NCBI RefSeq assembly: GCF_017114865.1
Contig: NZ_JADEYH010000021.1
Location: 42,705-106,704, forward strand
Length of the DNA: 64,000 nucleotides
Source: Streptomyces verrucosisporus
GTDB lineage: Bacteria; Actinomycetota; Actinomycetes; Streptomycetales; Streptomycetaceae
Direction: 5' to 3'
Shown here one piece after another: positions 27,500 through 39,458 of the stretch. Position numbers and translations under genes: made by a program. The stretch's first letter is position 1. Each line of letters begins with the position of its first letter. The notes under the pieces are model-generated. The model was given only the letters and a program-made list of their open reading frames with translations, did not search any database and was not told the origin of the DNA.

Positions 27500-27882
27500 G
27501 CGGCGCGGTGAGCTGGCTCCCGGTGGCGCTCGGCGGCGCGGCGGGAGCGTGCCTGCGGTACACGGTGGACCGCGCCATGCAGTCGCGGCACGAGTCGCTC
27601 TTCCCCTGGGGCACCCTCACCGTCAACGCCGCCGGCAGCCTGCTGCTGGGCCTGGTGACCGGCGCCGTCGAGGCGGGGGCGGCGGGGCCGGGGGCCGCCG
27701 CGCTGCTCGGCACGGGGCTGTGCGGCGCGCTGACGACGTACTCCACCTTCTCCTACGAGACGCTGCGGCTGGCCGAGAGCGGCCACCGGCGGGCGGCGCT
27801 GGCGAACGCGGCCGTCACGCCGCCGGTCGCCCTGGGAGCGGTGTGGGCGGGGCTGGAGCTGACGCGTTACCTGGCGGGCTGA
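27496..27882 (+). CDS. crcB: Fluoride exporter CrcB/Fluc, second subunit
   Basis: A 128-residue four-helix protein with GGAAGACLRYTVD, WGTLTVNAAGSLLLG and GLCGALTTYSTFSYET. It is the partner of the preceding subunit, coupled by a GTGA overlap, so the two should be made in equal amounts. No fluoride riboswitch is seen ahead of the operon. Confidence 0.93.
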   Translation: MSGAVSWLPVALGGAAGACLRYTVDRAMQSRHESLFPWGTLTVNAAGSLLLGLVTGAVEAGAAGPGAAALLGTGLCGALTTYSTFSYETLRLAESGHRRAALANAAVTPPVALGAVWAGLELTRYLAG

Positions 27883-27936
27883 CGGGAGTTGGGCAGGGGG
27901 AGCCCGCCCGTCTCCCGCCCTCCGGAGGTGCCGCCC

Positions 27937-28701
27937 GTGCGCCCGTCCAGTCCCGCCCATCGCAAGCACGCCCGCAAGCACGCCCGCCGGCCCGTCCGTA
28001 CGGACGCCCGCGCGAGCGTCCGTACGGCCGCCGGCGCCCTGCTGCTGGCCACCCTCAGCGGCTGCATGACGGTCGGCTCCTCCGGAGGCGAGGGGGAGGA
28101 GGGCGGCGGCCGGGAGCCCGCCGGGCACCGGGTCTCCAGGGACGCCGGCGACCCGCGGCCGGGCAGCGGGGTCGCCCCGCGCGGCGGGAAGCGGGGCGCG
28201 GACCACGCGGAGCAGGGCGGGCGCAAGGACCGGGGCGGCGAGGACGGGCCCTCGAAGCGGCCGTCCGGCTCGCCACCCTCCTCCCCCTCGGCCTCCCCCG
28301 CCGCCCCCACGGCGGGCGCTCCGAAGCCGAAGAAGCCGTCCGCGTCGGCGAGTTCGGGCAGAGGCGGAGGGCGCACGCCCGCCCCGCCCGCCCCCTCGCG
28401 CACCGCCGCGCCACCGCCCGCGGACCCCACCACCCCGCCCGCCGAGCCCACCCCGTCACAGGGGAGCGGCGGAACCGGTGGCGGGGACGGCGGCACCGGC
28501 GGAGGCGACGGAGACAGCGGGGGAGACGGTGCGCAGGACGGCCCCGGCGAAGGAGCGGAGGCCGGCGCCGAGGGGCTTTCCGGGCTGTCGGCGCGGTACG
28601 GAATGAACGCGGGGCCGTCCGTCGTTCACTCCCCGGACGGCATCCACGGAACCGGCGGCCCGCACTTCTCAGGCGAACGCTTCGGTCCCGCGGACCGGTA
28701 G
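27937..28701 (+). CDS. Low-complexity lipoprotein
   Basis: A 254-residue protein with a basic N-terminus, a hydrophobic stretch AAGALLLATLSGC whose LSGC is a lipobox (Cys near residue 45), and then about 200 residues rich in Gly, Pro, Ser, Lys and Asp without a folded domain. The conserved-looking end is SARYGMNAGPSVVHSPDGIH. It would be anchored outside the membrane as a wall-spanning linker. GGAGGTG precedes the GTG start. I do not recognise a family. Confidence 0.7.
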   Translation: MRPSSPAHRKHARKHARRPVRTDARASVRTAAGALLLATLSGCMTVGSSGGEGEEGGGREPAGHRVSRDAGDPRPGSGVAPRGGKRGADHAEQGGRKDRGGEDGPSKRPSGSPPSSPSASPAAPTAGAPKPKKPSASASSGRGGGRTPAPPAPSRTAAPPPADPTTPPAEPTPSQGSGGTGGGDGGTGGGDGDSGGDGAQDGPGEGAEAGAEGLSGLSARYGMNAGPSVVHSPDGIHGTGGPHFSGERFGPADR

Positions 28702-28894
28702 ACTTCCCCGCAGGCGGTCGCCACCGCCGTTCCTCCCGCCCCACCGGCAGCGCGGACAACGGATTTGCGCTCGGGGAGGGGAGGTCGTATGGTGGCAGAT
28801 CGTTTGCTCCCATTTGCCCGGCGCCGTGAATCAGTAGCGCGCCGTGTGGCGCGTTCCTCACCTGAGCCGTGGCTGACCGCATCGAGGCGGTCTT

Positions 28895-28953
28895 ATGCGA
28901 AAACACGGAGTTGCGGGCGCGTGCCATGTGACTTCCGAGAGGTTTGTTTTCGC

Positions 28954-28955
<2 letters not shown>
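28895..28955 (+). promoter_or_regulatory. mRNA hairpin that pairs the helicase start codon
   Basis: Perfect 11-bp inverted repeat: 28895-28905 (ATGCGAAAACA) with 28945-28955 (TGTTTTCGCAT), 39-base loop. The right arm includes the first two bases of the helicase ATG, and the likely ribosome-binding site GAGAGG (28937-28942) is in the loop beside the stem. The arrangement suggests control of translation, for example by temperature or by the helicase itself. Confidence 0.6.
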
Positions 28956-30906
<1,951 letters not shown>

Positions 30907-30922
30907 GCCTGACAGACCGGTT

Positions 30923-30961
30923 GAGGGCCCGGCCCGGAGCATCGCTCCGGGCCGGGCCCTC
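30923..30961 (+). terminator. Terminator after the DEAD-box helicase
   Basis: Perfect 18-bp stem (30923-30940 with 30944-30961) and 3-base loop, 16 bp after the stop codon. Confidence 0.85.
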
Positions 30962-31131
30962 CGGCGTTTCCGGGCCGCACCGGCGGTGGATATCGCGGTG
31001 CCGATGTCACCACCCGTTGGTAGCCTCCCGGGGACTTGCACGGCGGACGCACGGAACCCCCACCTCTCTCCTGCCTCCGCCTGCCTTCTCCCGCCTCCGT
31101 CTCCGCCGGGTGCGGTACGAGCGGAGGGCCG

Positions 31132-33318
31132 ATGTCCCCGAGGAATCCGAAGGGTGATCAGAACGTGCGAGAGCACCGAAGAGCCGGCCACCGGTCCCGG
31201 CCGGCCCGGTTCGCCGCCGTGGCGGCGACCGCGTCCCTGGCCGTGACCGGCCTGCCGGCGGTGGCCGCCGCGGCGGAGAACAGCCCGCCGTCCCGGCCGC
31301 CCGTCTCCGAACTGTCCACCGGGAGCGCCGAGTGCGCCGCCGGAGAGGACCGCCCGCACGTCGGGACGCCTCCCCGGCTCCGGGCCGTACTCCACGACCC
31401 CGACGCCGCGCCGGTCGCGGGGGAGTTCGAGATCGTCTGGAAGGACGCCGACGGCGAGCGGCAGCGGCGCACGCTGGGCCCCACCACGTACAAGAAGAGC
31501 GGCTCCCCGTTCACCCTGTCCGCTCCTTCGGACATCCCCGCCCACACGGTGATCTCCTGGCGGGCACGGGCGCACGACGGCACGGAGTGGGGGCCGTGGA
31601 GTTCCTCCGGCGGGCAGCACCGCTGTGATTTCGTCCACGACAACGAGGCCCCCGCCGCGCCGGCGGTCTCCTCCTCCGACTACCCCGACGACGACGCCTG
31701 GCACGACGGTGTGGGCGACTACGGGTCCTTCGTCCTCGAGGCGGCCGACGACGACACGGTGGCCTACCGGTACTCCTTCGACGGCGGCTCGCCCCGGACC
31801 GTCCCCGTGCCCGGCTCCGGCGAGCCTGTGACGGTCCGGTGGGTGCCCACGAGGAGCGGGTCCCACTGGATCGAGGCGCAGGCCGTGGACCGGGCGGGCA
31901 ACACGAGCGCCCCCGCCCGGCACGGCTTCCGCGTCGGCGACGGCCGCGCCCCCGTGTCCCACTGGAAGCTGGCGGACCCGGCCGGCTCCGGTGAGGCCGC
32001 GGACGAGTCCGGCCGGCACCCGGCCGCGGCAGGCGGTGGAGTGGAGTTCGGTGCGGCCGGCCCCTCCGGCACGTCCATCACCTCGGCGGCCGCCCTCGAC
32101 GGCACCAAGGACGCCCACCTCGCGCCCGGCACCACCGCCGTGGACACCACCCAGGTCTTCTCCACGGGGCTGTGGGTGCGTCCCCGGAACGTGGACCGCG
32201 ACATGACGGCGGTCGGTCAGGACGGCACCTCGGGCGGCCCGTTCACCCTCGGCCTCGACGCGGACGGCGGCGCGGACGGCACGGGCCCGGCATGGACCTT
32301 CGAGCTGCCGACCGGCTCCGGCCCTCTCAAGGTCCGAGGCGGCCACCCGGCGGCCGGGCAGTGGGCCCACCTCGCCGGCGTGTACGACCCGGTGGCGGGC
32401 ACGGCCCGGCTGTACGTGAACGGCCGCGCCGTGGCCACCGAGGAGCCGGCCGCCGGGGCCGAGGCCACGGGGGCGCTGCAGATCGGCCGCGCCCACCGGG
32501 ACGGTGAGGCGGGCGGTCACTGGCACGGCGAACTCGCCGACGTCCGGGCATGGGACCGGATCGCCACCGCCGGCGAGCTGACGGAGCTGGCCGAGCGCGG
32601 GGCCGAGCGCACCGGCTACTGGCCGCTCAACGAGGCGCCGGACGGCACCAGTCCCGAGTACGACGGCGGCCAGGAGCTGGCTCTGGGAGGCGACGCCGGG
32701 GTCTTCGTGCCGGAGTGCAGTACGGACACCGACATCTTCTGCGACGCCGAGCAGCCCCTGGTCGGCACCGGACACCTGCGGCTCGACGGCGACGGCGACC
32801 ACGCGGCCACCGCGGCGCCGCCCGTCGCCACGGACGACGGCTTCACCCTGGCCGCCCGGGTGCGCGTCGCCGAGTACGAGCCGTCCCGCGACATGGCCGT
32901 GCTGTCCCTGCCCGGCGAGCACACCAACGCCCTCGTCGTCCGCTACCGCGCCGACGTCCACCGCTGGGAGCTGTCCGTCTCCCACGCGGACCGCGCGGAC
33001 GCCGGAACGACCACCGTCACGGCCGAGCCCTACGCGGGCGACCCCTCGGGCCAGCACCTGGCGGTGGTGTACGACGCGAGCGGCGGCACCGTACGGCTCT
33101 ACGTGGACGGCAGCCTGCAGGTCTCGGCCGAGGCGGACCTCCCTGCCTCCCGTACCTGGGCGGCCACCGGCGGCCTCCAGGTGGGCCGCGCGCTGACGGA
33201 CGGCGGCTGGGGCGAGTACCTGCACGGCGATGTGGACGAGGTCCGCGCCTACTCGGGCACACTCACCGAGTCCCGGCTCATGATGCTGAGCATGTCCATG
33301 GAGATGCCCGACCTGTAG
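31132..33318 (+). CDS. Secreted LamG/concanavalin-like domain protein
   Basis: A 728-residue exported protein. The signal peptide covers about the first 47 residues (basic start, then FAAVAATASLAVTGLPAVAA with an AAA cleavage region). Next are two fibronectin/Ig-like segments (about 60-260), then two LamG-like jelly-roll domains (about 270-480 and 530-728), each with the WxHLAGVYDPVAGTARLYVNG kind of strand. Such domains bind sugars or proteins; no catalytic module is seen. GGAGG lies four bases before the ATG. It is probably a surface-adhesive or wall-associated protein. Confidence 0.85.
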   Translation: MSPRNPKGDQNVREHRRAGHRSRPARFAAVAATASLAVTGLPAVAAAAENSPPSRPPVSELSTGSAECAAGEDRPHVGTPPRLRAVLHDPDAAPVAGEFEIVWKDADGERQRRTLGPTTYKKSGSPFTLSAPSDIPAHTVISWRARAHDGTEWGPWSSSGGQHRCDFVHDNEAPAAPAVSSSDYPDDDAWHDGVGDYGSFVLEAADDDTVAYRYSFDGGSPRTVPVPGSGEPVTVRWVPTRSGSHWIEAQAVDRAGNTSAPARHGFRVGDGRAPVSHWKLADPAGSGEAADESGRHPAAAGGGVEFGAAGPSGTSITSAAALDGTKDAHLAPGTTAVDTTQVFSTGLWVRPRNVDRDMTAVGQDGTSGGPFTLGLDADGGADGTGPAWTFELPTGSGPLKVRGGHPAAGQWAHLAGVYDPVAGTARLYVNGRAVATEEPAAGAEATGALQIGRAHRDGEAGGHWHGELADVRAWDRIATAGELTELAERGAERTGYWPLNEAPDGTSPEYDGGQELALGGDAGVFVPECSTDTDIFCDAEQPLVGTGHLRLDGDGDHAATAAPPVATDDGFTLAARVRVAEYEPSRDMAVLSLPGEHTNALVVRYRADVHRWELSVSHADRADAGTTTVTAEPYAGDPSGQHLAVVYDASGGTVRLYVDGSLQVSAEADLPASRTWAATGGLQVGRALTDGGWGEYLHGDVDEVRAYSGTLTESRLMMLSMSMEMPDL

Positions 33319-33397
33319 ACCGCGCCGGCCCACCGGCCGTGACACCGTGCGCAATGCCTTCGAAGCGCGGCACCTCTCCGGGCTATGCTTCGGGGGC

Positions 33398-33470
33398 GGG
33401 CCGTTAGCTCAATTGGCAGAGCAGTGGACTTTTAATCCATTGGTTGTGGGTTCGAGTCCCACACGGCCTA
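33398..33470 (+). tRNA. tRNA-Lys (anticodon TTT)
   Basis: 73-nt cloverleaf: acceptor GGGCCGT/ACGGCCT with a G-U first pair, anticodon stem GTGGA/TCCAT with loop CTTTTAA, T loop TTCGAGT, discriminator A. CCA is not encoded. Confidence 0.96.
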
Positions 33471-33490
33471 CCGGACCCCTCGGGGCCAGG

Positions 33491-33518
33491 ACCCCCGCCG
33501 ACGCAGGTCGGCGGGGGT
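33491..33518 (+). terminator. Terminator of tRNA-Lys
   Basis: Perfect 12-bp stem (33491-33502 with 33507-33518) and 4-base loop, 20 bp beyond the tRNA. Confidence 0.85.
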
Positions 33519-33807
33519 TCCGCCGTTTCCGGCGCGGTCCCGTCGGCCGAACCCGTGGGTGCGGCGGGGGCGTTGGGCGTGCGGGCGCTTCGGTGCGGCG
33601 GAGGGTGCCGTACGGCGGGGGCGGGGCGGGGCAGGGCCCGCGAAGGCGGTGATTCGTCGCTTATGCCCGGAAAGCGGCTTGGACGTAGCATGGGGGCGTA
33701 ACCGCCGCGCCCATGGCGCGGCGGGTCCCGGGGGCCGGCTCCGCGCACGCGTGCGGGCGCACGGCACGGGCCCGCCGTCCGGACCGTCCGTCCAGGGAGC
33801 TGAGCGC
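33519..33807. other. Intergenic region before the PRC-barrel gene
   Basis: About 290 bp of GC-rich sequence after the tRNA-Lys terminator. A TAGCAT hexamer at about 33686-33691 is a possible -10 element for the following genes. Nothing else was recognised. Confidence 0.4.
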
Positions 33808-34164
33808 ATGATCCGTCCAGCAGACATCCGCGAGTGGCGCGGCCGTGACGTCGTCGACGCGGACGGGCACAAGGTCGGCCCGCTCGAAGCTGTCTACACC
33901 GACACGGCGACCGACGAGCCGGCCATGGTCACCGTGCGGATCGGACTGCCCACCCGTCAGCGCCTGGTGTTCGTGCCCCTGGACGAGGCGGTCGCCGGCC
34001 CGGACTACCTCAGGGTCCGGTACGGCAAGGCGCTGGTGAAGAAGGCCCCCTCCATCGGCACCGACGACGTGCTCTCCGCCGAGGAGGAGGAGCCGGTCTT
34101 CCGGCACTACGGAGTTCCCTACCGCCCGGGCGCCGGAGGCGAGCGCCGACTGGCGCGCGGCTGA
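33808..34164 (+). CDS. PRC-barrel domain protein
   Basis: A 118-residue soluble protein. Residues 5-80 are a PRC-barrel: IREWRGRDVVDADGHKVGPL, then ATDEPAMVTVRIGL and RLVFVPLDEA. This domain binds other proteins or RNA and is common in actinobacterial stress-induced genes. The GTPYRPG-like end is flexible. GGGAG lies nine bases before the ATG. The gene for a tiny membrane protein follows after 37 bp, so they are likely co-transcribed. Confidence 0.85.
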   Translation: MIRPADIREWRGRDVVDADGHKVGPLEAVYTDTATDEPAMVTVRIGLPTRQRLVFVPLDEAVAGPDYLRVRYGKALVKKAPSIGTDDVLSAEEEEPVFRHYGVPYRPGAGGERRLARG

Positions 34165-34201
34165 CCGGCGCGTCCGAACAGCGCGAAGGAGGCGTTCGAC
34201 C

Positions 34202-34363
34202 ATGTGGCTCTTCCTGCTCCTGCTCCTCGTCGCGGCCGTGCTGGGAGTGCTCGGCGCGGTGGTGGAGGGGCTGCTCTACCTGCTGTTCATCGGGATCGGG
34301 GTCCTGGTGCTCGCCGTCCTCGTGATCTCCCTGCAGCGGTCCCGCCGCCGCACCGGCCGCTGA
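34202..34363 (+). CDS. Tiny hydrophobic membrane protein
   Basis: A 53-residue protein made of two close helices (WLFLLLLLVAAVLGVLGAVV and LLYLLFIGIGVLVLAVLVIS) and a basic tail QRSRRRTGR. A strong AAGGAGG site lies nine bases before the ATG. Similar tiny proteins accompany stress genes in Streptomyces. It is probably an integral membrane protein with the basic tail inside. Confidence 0.8.
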   Translation: MWLFLLLLLVAAVLGVLGAVVEGLLYLLFIGIGVLVLAVLVISLQRSRRRTGR

Positions 34364-34595
34364 GCCGCCGCGCCCGGACGGGAGCCGTGTTGCGTGCCGG
34401 ACCGGGGGCGCAATACTGAACGAGAGGGCCGAAAGAGTGTGAAAACACCTGGCCGGCCCCGTGGAAGCGGCCGGGCGGCACCTCCATGCGGGGACGCGTC
34501 CGGCGGCGAACAGACGAACACGACAGCCGTGCCGGCCCGGCAGCCTGGGACCAAAGCGCCCGGCCGGAGCGACCGTCCGACCGCGAGGTGGAGCA

Positions 34596-35021
34596 ATGGA
34601 CGGGTACCTGTACATGGCCTACGACTATCCGGTGCTGGGAGCGTTCCTCACCTTCCTGTGGTTCTTCCTGTGGGTCGTGTGGCTGATCCTGCTGTTCAAG
34701 GTCATCACCGACGTCTTCCGCGACCACGAGCTGAACGGCTGGGGCAAGGCCGGCTGGCTCGTCTTCGTGATCGCCCTTCCCTACCTGGGCGTACTCGTCT
34801 ACCTGGTCGCCCGCGGCAAGGGGATGAGCGAGCGCGAGATGAGGCGGGCCAGGACGGAGAGGGAGGTCTTCGACGCCTACATCCGCGAGACCGCGGGAAC
34901 GGGCGCCGACGCCGGCGGTGCCGCCGGCGTCGACCAGCTGGCCAGGCTCTCCGAGCTCAAGGCGAAGGGGGACCTCACCGAGAACGAGTACCAGCGGGCC
35001 AAGGAGAAGATCCTGGCCTGA
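34596..35021 (+). CDS. Membrane protein with C-terminal SHOCT domain
   Basis: A 141-residue protein. Residues 10-70 are two or three helices of the phospholipase-D-nuclease N-terminal kind (FLTFLWFFLWVVWLILLFKV, then GWGKAGWLVFVIALPYLGVL with VARGKGM after it). The last 30 residues (LARLSELKAKGDLTENEYQRA) are a SHOCT motif, a small oligomerisation domain. GAGGTGGAG precedes the ATG. Homologues are widespread in streptomycetes; function unknown. Confidence 0.88.
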   Translation: MDGYLYMAYDYPVLGAFLTFLWFFLWVVWLILLFKVITDVFRDHELNGWGKAGWLVFVIALPYLGVLVYLVARGKGMSEREMRRARTEREVFDAYIRETAGTGADAGGAAGVDQLARLSELKAKGDLTENEYQRAKEKILA

Positions 35022-35221
35022 GCGGCGGGCGGGGCCCGGCTCCACGGCGGCGCGGACGGGTTCCGCGCCGCCGTGGAGCCGTCGGCCTCTCCACGCCCGG
35101 CCGCGTTCCCGGGGCCGCCCCCGCCCGGCGGCGGCCCCGGGGGCGGGGGCGGGCCCTGTGGCGGTAGCGTCCGGTGCGGCCGGCGCGAACGGCACGGGCA
35201 CACCCACGGGAGGGGACGCGG

Positions 35222-36508
<1,287 letters not shown>

Positions 36509-36624
36509 GCACGCCCCCGCGCCCCCGCGCTTCCGCCCCGAGTTCTCTCGTCCGGGTGCCCGTGTGGTCCGGCCGGCGCTTGATCGACTCGCCGGGGCGC
36601 CGGGAGTCGGGAAGAGTTGGAAGG

Positions 36625-37806
36625 GTGCACGGTGACGGGCGGCAGGAGACGGGCGGCGGCAGGACCCGCGTCCGCGCCATCCCCGTACTCGGCCGCCCGC
36701 CCTGGCTGCTGCCCCTGCTGCTGATCCTGCTGGGGGTGGCGGTCAACCTGCTGACCCCCAACCGGCTCTTCGTGGGGGCGCCGTTCGCCGCGGCGGTCCT
36801 GTTCACGGCGTCCCTGTGGACGCTCCGGGGCACGGTGTACACGGTGGTCGCCGTGCTGACCACCGAGGTCGTCCTGCTGCTGACGAGCGGACCGCCCGCG
36901 GACGAGGTCGTGGTCCGGATGGCCACGAACGCCACCGTCGCCCTGCTGGCCCTCGTCATCAACCAAGTCCTGGCACGCAGTGATGTGGACCTGGCCTCGG
37001 CCCGCCGTGTCGCCGAGGCCGTCCAGCTCGCCGTACTGCCCGTGCCGCCCGGCCGGGTCGGCGATCTGAGGATCGCGGTCCGCTACGAGGCCGCGCAGGC
37101 GCACGCCCGGATCGGCGGCGACCTGTACGGCGCGCAGCGCACACCGCACGGGCTGCGGATGATGGTGGGCGATGTGCGCGGCAAGGGGCTGGGCGCCGTC
37201 GGCACGGTCACCGTCCTGCTCGGCGCCTTCCGGGAGGCGGCCGAGACCGAGGAGGACCTGGTGGCGGTCGCGGACCGCGTCGAGCACGCGCTGCTGCGGC
37301 GGGCGGCGCAGCTGCAGACGGGGCCGGGCCGGTCGGAGGAGTTCGCCACGGCCGTGTTCGCCGAGGCCCCGGCGGACGCCCCGGGGAGCCTGCGGCTCGT
37401 CAACCGGGGCCATCCGCCGCCGGTGCTGCTGACCGGGGAGGGGGAGGTGCGGTTGCTGGAGCCGGACGCGGACGCCTACGCGCTGCCGCTGGGGCTGGGG
37501 GGCCTGGCGGGCGCCCCCGGGAGCGGACGGACGGGACCGGTGGCCTTCCCGCCCGGCTCCCTGCTGCTGCTGCACACCGACGGCCTGACGGAGGCGCGGA
37601 ACGCGGCGGGTGTGTTCTACGACCTGGCGGAGGGGCTGCGGGAACAGCGCTTCTCCGAACCGGCGGCCCTGCTCGACCACCTCCTCGCGGAAGTCGGCGC
37701 GCACACCGGCAGGCACCGGGGCGACGACATGGCGCTGCTGGCGGTCATGCGCGACCCCGGGCCCCCGGAGACCCCGGGGGGGCTCGGCACCCCCGCCCGT
37801 CGGTGA
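36625..37806 (+). CDS. Membrane-bound PP2C/SpoIIE-type serine phosphatase
   Basis: A 393-residue protein. Residues 20-115 form four membrane helices; residues 130-385 are a SpoIIE phosphatase domain with HARIGGDLYGAQRT, MMVGDVRGKGLGAVGTVTVL, LVNRGHPPPVLL and HTDGLTEARNA, holding the metal-binding Asp residues. In Streptomyces such phosphatases control anti-sigma antagonists. The GTG start has GGAAGG immediately before it, an unusually short spacing, so the true start could differ. Its target is unknown. Confidence 0.88.
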   Translation: MHGDGRQETGGGRTRVRAIPVLGRPPWLLPLLLILLGVAVNLLTPNRLFVGAPFAAAVLFTASLWTLRGTVYTVVAVLTTEVVLLLTSGPPADEVVVRMATNATVALLALVINQVLARSDVDLASARRVAEAVQLAVLPVPPGRVGDLRIAVRYEAAQAHARIGGDLYGAQRTPHGLRMMVGDVRGKGLGAVGTVTVLLGAFREAAETEEDLVAVADRVEHALLRRAAQLQTGPGRSEEFATAVFAEAPADAPGSLRLVNRGHPPPVLLTGEGEVRLLEPDADAYALPLGLGGLAGAPGSGRTGPVAFPPGSLLLLHTDGLTEARNAAGVFYDLAEGLREQRFSEPAALLDHLLAEVGAHTGRHRGDDMALLAVMRDPGPPETPGGLGTPARR

Positions 37807-38039
37807 CCGTCCGTAGCCGCCACGCACCCCTGTGCATAACAACTGAGGCAACGTCAGATCGTGTGGCGTGCGTCTCATGCGCCGATCCGGCGGTCGAATC
37901 ACCCGAATTGGCGTGCTGATGACCGAATACTCCTCCGTCAAGAAAGCCCCGTATCCAGAGAGGGGGCTTGGAATCCGGAGCGCACCTCTATTAACGTTCG
38001 ATAACGCAGCGCGGTCGTCACTGTCGCCGAAGAGGGCGG

Positions 38040-38207
38040 CACCGTGCGCCGTCGCCGAATCCCGCAAGCGCGGCCCCGTCAACAGCGAGGACGCGTCCAG
38101 GGAACCGGGGAACCACCAATTGGGGTGAATCGGATTCATGCGGCATGCCCGTGTGGATCCGTAGGAGACCTTCCTGCTCCGAACCCGTCAGCTAACCCGG
38201 TAGGCGA
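38040..38207 (+). ncRNA. c-di-AMP riboswitch (ydaO-yuaA type)
   Basis: The leader of the M23 peptidase gene has the marks of the ydaO class: GCCGAATCCCGC near 38055, GGGAACCGGGGAACCA at about 38100, GGGGTGAATCGG, GTAGGAGACC, and the closing CGAACCCGTCAGCTAACCCG before AGGCG. It sits 26 bp before the start codon. Known members turn genes for wall hydrolases off when c-di-AMP rises; in actinobacteria the switch precedes rpf and M23/NlpC genes. The ends given are approximate. Confidence 0.88.
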
Positions 38208-38232
38208 GAAGGAAGGAAAGGAGAGCGCCCCC

Positions 38233-39288
38233 GTGGCGTCCAGCACCCCGGCCCCCGAGGTCTCGTACGACCCGCACACCGCCGCTTTCGCCCCGTTCGG
38301 TCCCGAAGGCGACGGCGACCAGCCGGTGTGGAACCCGACCGAGGAGTCGGTCCGCCCGGTCCGCGGCCGGCACCGCGTCGCCAAGCAGCGCAACGGCATG
38401 GCCCGCAGCGGAGCGGTCCTCGGCGTCGGCATGATCGCCGCGGTCGGCGCGGGCGGCATAGCCACCGCCAAGGACAAGTCGCCGGTCGCCATCTCCCTGC
38501 CGGACGTGGACCTCGGCGCCGTGGCGGAGGGCATCCCCGTCGTCGGCGGCCTCGTCTCCGACGGCGGCGACGAAGACTCCGCCCCCCGGGCGGAGACCGC
38601 CAGCCCCTTCGGCGGCACCGTCACCCAGGCCGGCCTGGACACCTCCGACGCCACCACGACCGTCGTCACGGCGGACGCCGGCGAGGCGCTGCGGGCCCGC
38701 ATCCTCCAGCAGGCCGACCAGCAGCAGACCGGCGCCGCCCAGGCCGCACTTGAGGAAGCAGCCGAGCAGGCCGCGGGCCAGGCTGCCGAGGAAGCCGCGG
38801 ACCAGGCCGCGAAGGAGGAGGCCGAGCGCAAGCGCAAGGCCGCCGAGGAGGCGGCGCGCAAGGCCGAGGCCGAGCGTCTGGCCAAGCTCGCGGCCAGCTA
38901 CACCCTCCCCCTCAACTCGTACCAGCTCACCTCCACCTTCGGTCAGTCCGGCTCGATGTGGTCCAGCAACCACACCGGCCTGGACTTCGCCGCCCCCACC
39001 GGCACCCCGGTCAAGGCGGTGCACAGCGGCGAGATCGTCGAGGCCGGCTGGGCGGGCTCCTACGGCTACCGCATCATCCTCCGCCTCGACGACGGCACCG
39101 AGATCTGGTACGCCCACCTGTCCTCCATGACCGTCACCACCGGCAAGGTGACCACCGGCGACGTCATCGGCCGCGTCGGCTCCACCGGCAACTCCACCGG
39201 CGCGCACCTCCACATGGAGGTCCGTCCCGGCGGCGGCGACCCGATCGACCCGCTGGCCTGGCTGCGGAGCAAGGGCCAGTCCATCTGA
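38233..39288 (+). CDS. M23 (LytM) family peptidoglycan endopeptidase
   Basis: A 351-residue protein. Residues 55-75 (SGAVLGVGMIAAVGAGGIATA) are a membrane anchor after a cytoplasmic start; residues 150-220 are an Ala/Glu/Gln/Lys coiled coil; the last 125 residues are the LytM zinc peptidase with SNHTGLDFAAP (His and Asp ligands), YAHLS and the catalytic HLHMEV. It would cut peptide cross-links of the wall. The c-di-AMP riboswitch in its leader ties its expression to wall and turgor control. GGAG lies about ten bases before the GTG. Confidence 0.93.
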   Translation: MASSTPAPEVSYDPHTAAFAPFGPEGDGDQPVWNPTEESVRPVRGRHRVAKQRNGMARSGAVLGVGMIAAVGAGGIATAKDKSPVAISLPDVDLGAVAEGIPVVGGLVSDGGDEDSAPRAETASPFGGTVTQAGLDTSDATTTVVTADAGEALRARILQQADQQQTGAAQAALEEAAEQAAGQAAEEAADQAAKEEAERKRKAAEEAARKAEAERLAKLAASYTLPLNSYQLTSTFGQSGSMWSSNHTGLDFAAPTGTPVKAVHSGEIVEAGWAGSYGYRIILRLDDGTEIWYAHLSSMTVTTGKVTTGDVIGRVGSTGNSTGAHLHMEVRPGGGDPIDPLAWLRSKGQSI

Positions 39289-39396
39289 CGGCGGCCGGTC
39301 CGTCCGGCGGCCGCCCCGTCCGGCGGCCGGTCCGCCCGGCAGCGATCCGTCCCGTCCCACCCCGGCCCGGGCCCTTCGAGCCCCGGCCCATACACC

Positions 39397-39437
39397 CCGG
39401 CGGCCCTGGCGACACCCCCCGACGCCAGGGCCGCCGG
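39397..39437. terminator. Shared terminator M23 peptidase / monooxygenase
   Basis: Perfect 15-bp stem (39397-39411 with 39423-39437) and 11-base loop between two convergent genes. A run of short GGCGGCCG repeats precedes it at 39289-39345. Confidence 0.75.
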
Positions 39438-39458
39438 TCCCTTTCCGCCCGCGTGCGC

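Noticed and set aside
28765..28953. Extension of the DEAD-box helicase to an upstream start
   Set aside because: The added residues have non-Streptomyces codons and no family match; kept only as a possible leader.
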